NCBI GenBank assembly: GCA_964654135.1 | Contig: CAZZHV010000053.1 | Span: 1-5,441 of the forward strand | DNA: 5,441 nt | Direction of reading: 5' to 3' | Origin: CAMLQK01 sp964654135 | GTDB lineage: Bacteria > Patescibacteriota > Saccharimonadia > Saccharimonadales > UBA4665 | In this document: one piece after another, positions 5,371-5,441 of the stretch | How positions within the stretch are numbered: the stretch's first letter is position 1 | Layout of the letters: each line of letters begins with the position of its first letter | Notes under the pieces: generated by a model | What the model saw: the letters and a program-made list of their open reading frames with translations, nothing else | Databases searched by the model: none | What the model was told of the DNA's origin: nothing | Translations under genes and position numbers: made by a program

Positions 5371-5400
5371 CTGGCAATTTTAATCGACGTTGCATATAAT
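5371..5400 (+). promoter_or_regulatory. rightward promoter with perfect TATAAT
   Basis: CTGGCA (5371-5376, 4/6) lies 18 nt before a perfect TATAAT (5395-5400). Transcription would begin about 5406-5408, only a few bases before the ATG at 5410, so the mRNA would have almost no leader and no Shine-Dalgarno. Confidence 0.5.
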
Positions 5401-5405
5401 CACAA
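5377..5405 (-). promoter_or_regulatory. promoter of the deaminase / Tmk-ThyX cassette
   Basis: On the minus strand TTGTGA (5405-5400, 4/6), a 17-nt spacer and TAAAAT (5382-5377, 5/6). The predicted start is near 5370, just before the GAGGAG ribosome site, so the leader is about 16 nt. It overlaps the rightward promoter at 5371-5400 almost completely. Confidence 0.5.
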
Positions 5406-5409
5406 CCAA

Positions 5410-5441
5410 ATGGCACGATTTGACGAGATATACCAATCTAT
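5410..5441 (+). CDS. start of a divergent gene, cut by the right edge
   Basis: ATG at 5410 opens a frame reading MARFDEIYQS with no stop before the window ends. Support comes from the perfect TATAAT 9 nt upstream and from the need for some gene to use that promoter. Ten codons are too few to name a product. No Shine-Dalgarno precedes the ATG; a leaderless start is the simplest reading, and a start further right cannot be excluded. Confidence 0.45.
   Translation, partial: MARFDEIYQS

Noticed and set aside
1..5441. Recoded UGA (code 25, as in Gracilibacteria/Absconditabacteria)
   Set aside because: The long genes have no in-frame TGA and are of full family length under the standard code.

Overview
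The window looks like bacterial chromosome with the standard genetic code: no long reading frame uses TGA as sense. Genes are tightly packed, base composition is balanced, and Shine-Dalgarno sites are good. A patescibacterial (CPR) host, most likely Saccharibacteria-like, fits the style of the thymidylate kinase, the tandem ThyX architecture, the compact layout and an orphan protein I do not recognise. The lineage is inferred from family resemblance, not from any marker gene.

Layout. Positions 1-1031 (minus) hold an M20-family metallopeptidase whose C-terminus runs off the left edge. Positions 1032-1414 are a regulatory stretch. It has a minus-strand promoter and leader hairpin for the peptidase, then a plus-strand promoter (TTGACA) that appears to start transcription on the ATG of a 29-codon hydrophobic micro-ORF (1164-1253). 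A textbook intrinsic terminator (1282-1315) follows, then a 27-codon ORF with its own Shine-Dalgarno (1339-1422), which overlaps the start of the next gene by 8 nt. Positions 1415-2350 (plus) encode a 311-residue cysteine-free protein of unknown function. A GC-rich hairpin at 2351-2381 serves as a bidirectional terminator between it and the converging genes.

The right half (minus strand, 5354 to 2380) is a two-gene thymidylate cassette. The first gene is a dCMP-deaminase-like protein with a TTG start. After an 83-nt gap comes a 787-residue fusion: an N-terminal thymidylate kinase, a proline-rich linker, then two successive ThyX-like (flavin-dependent thymidylate synthase) domains. Together they could carry dCMP to dUMP to dTMP to dTDP. 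The signature residues of the two ThyX repeats are complementary: the first keeps the Ser/Arg end of the RHRx7S motif but has lost Arg-His, while the second keeps RHR but has lost the Ser. This suggests one composite active site.

At the far right (5371-5441) overlapping divergent promoters drive the deaminase leftward and a second gene rightward. Only its first ten codons are visible, and its ATG sits 9 nt after a perfect TATAAT, again suggesting a near-leaderless mRNA. I see no tRNA, rRNA, CRISPR array or insertion sequence.
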